From an uncultured Flavobacteriaceae bacterium (GTDB lineage: Bacteria > Bacteroidota > Bacteroidia > Flavobacteriales > Flavobacteriaceae), in the NCBI GenBank assembly GCA_938018045.1, contig CALIIP010000217.1:1-6540 (forward strand): DNA of 6,540 nucleotides, in the 5' to 3' direction. A program made the translations under genes and the position numbers. Shown here piece after piece: positions 5,580 through 6,540 of the stretch. The notes beneath the pieces are model-generated. The model had not been told where the DNA came from. It saw only the letters and a program-made list of their open reading frames with translations, and did no database searches. Every line of letters begins with the position of its first letter. Positions within the stretch are counted from its first letter, which is position 1.

Positions 5580-5607
5580 AAGAAACTAAAGCTGATCTTT
5601 AACAACT

Positions 5608-6450
5608 ATGAAACCAACAACACTTTTAATTCTACTTCTTAGTATCAGTTTTGCGAATTGTCAATCAAAACCAGAACCCGTCAAAAAAAACTATGAACTG
5701 GTTGCTGATGATGATGGTATTATAGTGGAGAAGTTCGCTGCAACAGTAATAGACGAGAATAAATACAATCATAACAATACGGTTTATAAAGTCGGTAATA
5801 GCTTCAAATACAAGTTTGAGCACCGCACAACTGACAATGAAAAGAAGTATTTCGAAATTATAAATGAAGATAGTGGCTGGGTGTTTGTAAACGAAACTGA
5901 AGAAGATGCTAACACCATCAAATCAGTTATAATGGAAGTTGCGAACGGTAACCCACTAGCCGATCATGTCCCTGATTATAGCCAAACGTGTTTGGTATAT
6001 AAAATAAGTAAAGATGAAAGTTACTCCACAACCGGCGCCATAGAAAATGAAGCCAACACTTGGATTCATCCACCACGTGAAAAATATTTCGAAATTTTAG
6101 AATTGAACCCTTTTCCATATATAAAAGCTCCCTATGAAATTGGAACCAAATGGACCTGGAAACTTGGCATTGGAGATTCGTGGGCAGATGGCCGTTGGAA
6201 ACTTTGGACAGGTAGCATTGAAAACAAATACACCTATGAGATCACAGGTCAAGAAACATTAAAAACTACTTTGGGTGATATTGAATGCTTTGTCATCGAA
6301 TCTGAAGCCACTAGTCGTATTGGTGAAACCAGCCTAACTGCTTACTTCAATGAGAAATACGGCTTTGTAAAGCTAGCCTATACCAACATTGATGGCAGCA
6401 AAACCAATTTGGAGCTTATAGAATATTCTGAAGGTAAAAGTGAAGAATAG
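5608..6450 (+). CDS. Predicted lipoprotein with a DUF3108/TapB-like C-terminal region
   Basis: A 280-residue protein. The signal sequence MKPTTLLILLLSISFANC ends in a lipobox-like Phe-Ala-Asn-Cys at 15-18. Asn just before Cys18 is unusual but tolerable. Gln-Ser-Lys-Pro-Glu-Pro follows, suggesting lipid anchoring in the cell envelope. Residues 58-135 are mostly strands. Residues 175-190 contain Pro-Tyr-Glu-Ile-Gly-Thr-Lys-Trp-Thr-Trp. Residues 206-273 show the order Tyr-x-x-x-Gly-x-Glu-x-Leu, Gly-Asp-Ile-Glu-Cys-Phe-Val-Ile-Glu-Ser, Tyr-Phe-Asn-Glu-Lys-Tyr-Gly-Phe-Val-Lys, then a final Leu-Glu-Leu-Ile-Glu-Tyr strand, as in DUF3108/TapB-like envelope proteins. The acidic tail looks unstructured. 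The ATG at 5608 is fixed by the signal peptide. Function is unknown. With the preceding exported protein it forms a same-strand pair separated by 75 bp. Confidence 0.88.
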   Translation: MKPTTLLILLLSISFANCQSKPEPVKKNYELVADDDGIIVEKFAATVIDENKYNHNNTVYKVGNSFKYKFEHRTTDNEKKYFEIINEDSGWVFVNETEEDANTIKSVIMEVANGNPLADHVPDYSQTCLVYKISKDESYSTTGAIENEANTWIHPPREKYFEILELNPFPYIKAPYEIGTKWTWKLGIGDSWADGRWKLWTGSIENKYTYEITGQETLKTTLGDIECFVIESEATSRIGETSLTAYFNEKYGFVKLAYTNIDGSKTNLELIEYSEGKSEE

Positions 6451-6483
6451 TAATACCTTCGTCTTCGAATAGAATAAGCAAAA

Positions 6484-6540
6484 ATGAACACCACCACTTT
6501 AAACTTGCTCAAAGCAGAAGATATCGCTATTGAGTTATTC
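6484..6540 (+). CDS. Start of an unidentified gene, truncated by the window edge
   Basis: The ATG at 6484 opens a frame that stays open to the last base: 19 codons, MNTTTLNLLKAEDIAIELF. It follows the lipoprotein stop by 33 bp, with an A-rich leader (AAGCAAAA) suited to flavobacterial initiation. There is no signal peptide. The visible part is too short to assign a family. Confidence 0.55.
   Translation, partial: MNTTTLNLLKAEDIAIELF

Overview
The window looks like a chromosomal stretch of a flavobacterium (Bacteroidota, probably Flavobacteriaceae). The evidence is AT-rich DNA, A-rich leaders in place of Shine-Dalgarno sequences, a secretion signal cut just before Gln, a two-component-regulator-type propeller protein, and compact genes separated by short palindromic repeats. 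No rRNA, tRNA, CRISPR array, transposase or integrase gene is visible.

Layout. (1) Bases 2-949 hold the 3' part of a propeller protein with seven Trp-centred repeats about 41 residues apart. (2) Bases 950-1295 are a gene-free stretch containing a degenerate palindromic repeat, a small TACG/CGTA inverted repeat, an 11-bp tandem duplication and the half-conserved left site of a cassette. (3) Bases 1225-4128 contain two consecutive cassette-like units. Unit 1 (1225-2258) carries one helical protein with a Tyr-Thr-His-Pro motif. Unit 2 (2428-4128) carries a two-gene operon: a predicted winged-helix protein followed by a nucleoside phosphorylase/nucleosidase-fold enzyme that keeps the three key acidic residues. 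Each unit begins with GTTA-N5-A and ends, exactly two bases after its last stop codon, with the reverse complement of its own start. Between the units lies a 189-nt imperfect palindrome with an internal terminator-like hairpin. (4) Bases 4167-4829 encode a suppressor-of-fused (SUFU)-like protein. (5) Bases 4906-6450 encode two exported proteins, one predicted periplasmic with an NTF2-like outline and one predicted lipoprotein. Their upstream spacers carry two copies of a 44-nt REP-like element, 36/44 identical. (6) The first 19 codons of another gene run off the right edge.

How it fits together. The cassette part resembles an integron in logic: promoter-poor gene units with private, self-complementary ends joined by a folded palindrome. 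The end sequences do not fit the canonical attC core RYYYAAC/GTTRRRY. The most attractive functional hypothesis is that unit 2 is a small conflict or anti-phage module, with the winged-helix protein as sensor or regulator and the nucleosidase-fold enzyme as a nucleotide-depleting effector. The flanking exported proteins and the propeller look like ordinary host genes. All functional assignments are from reading motifs by eye; no database search was run.
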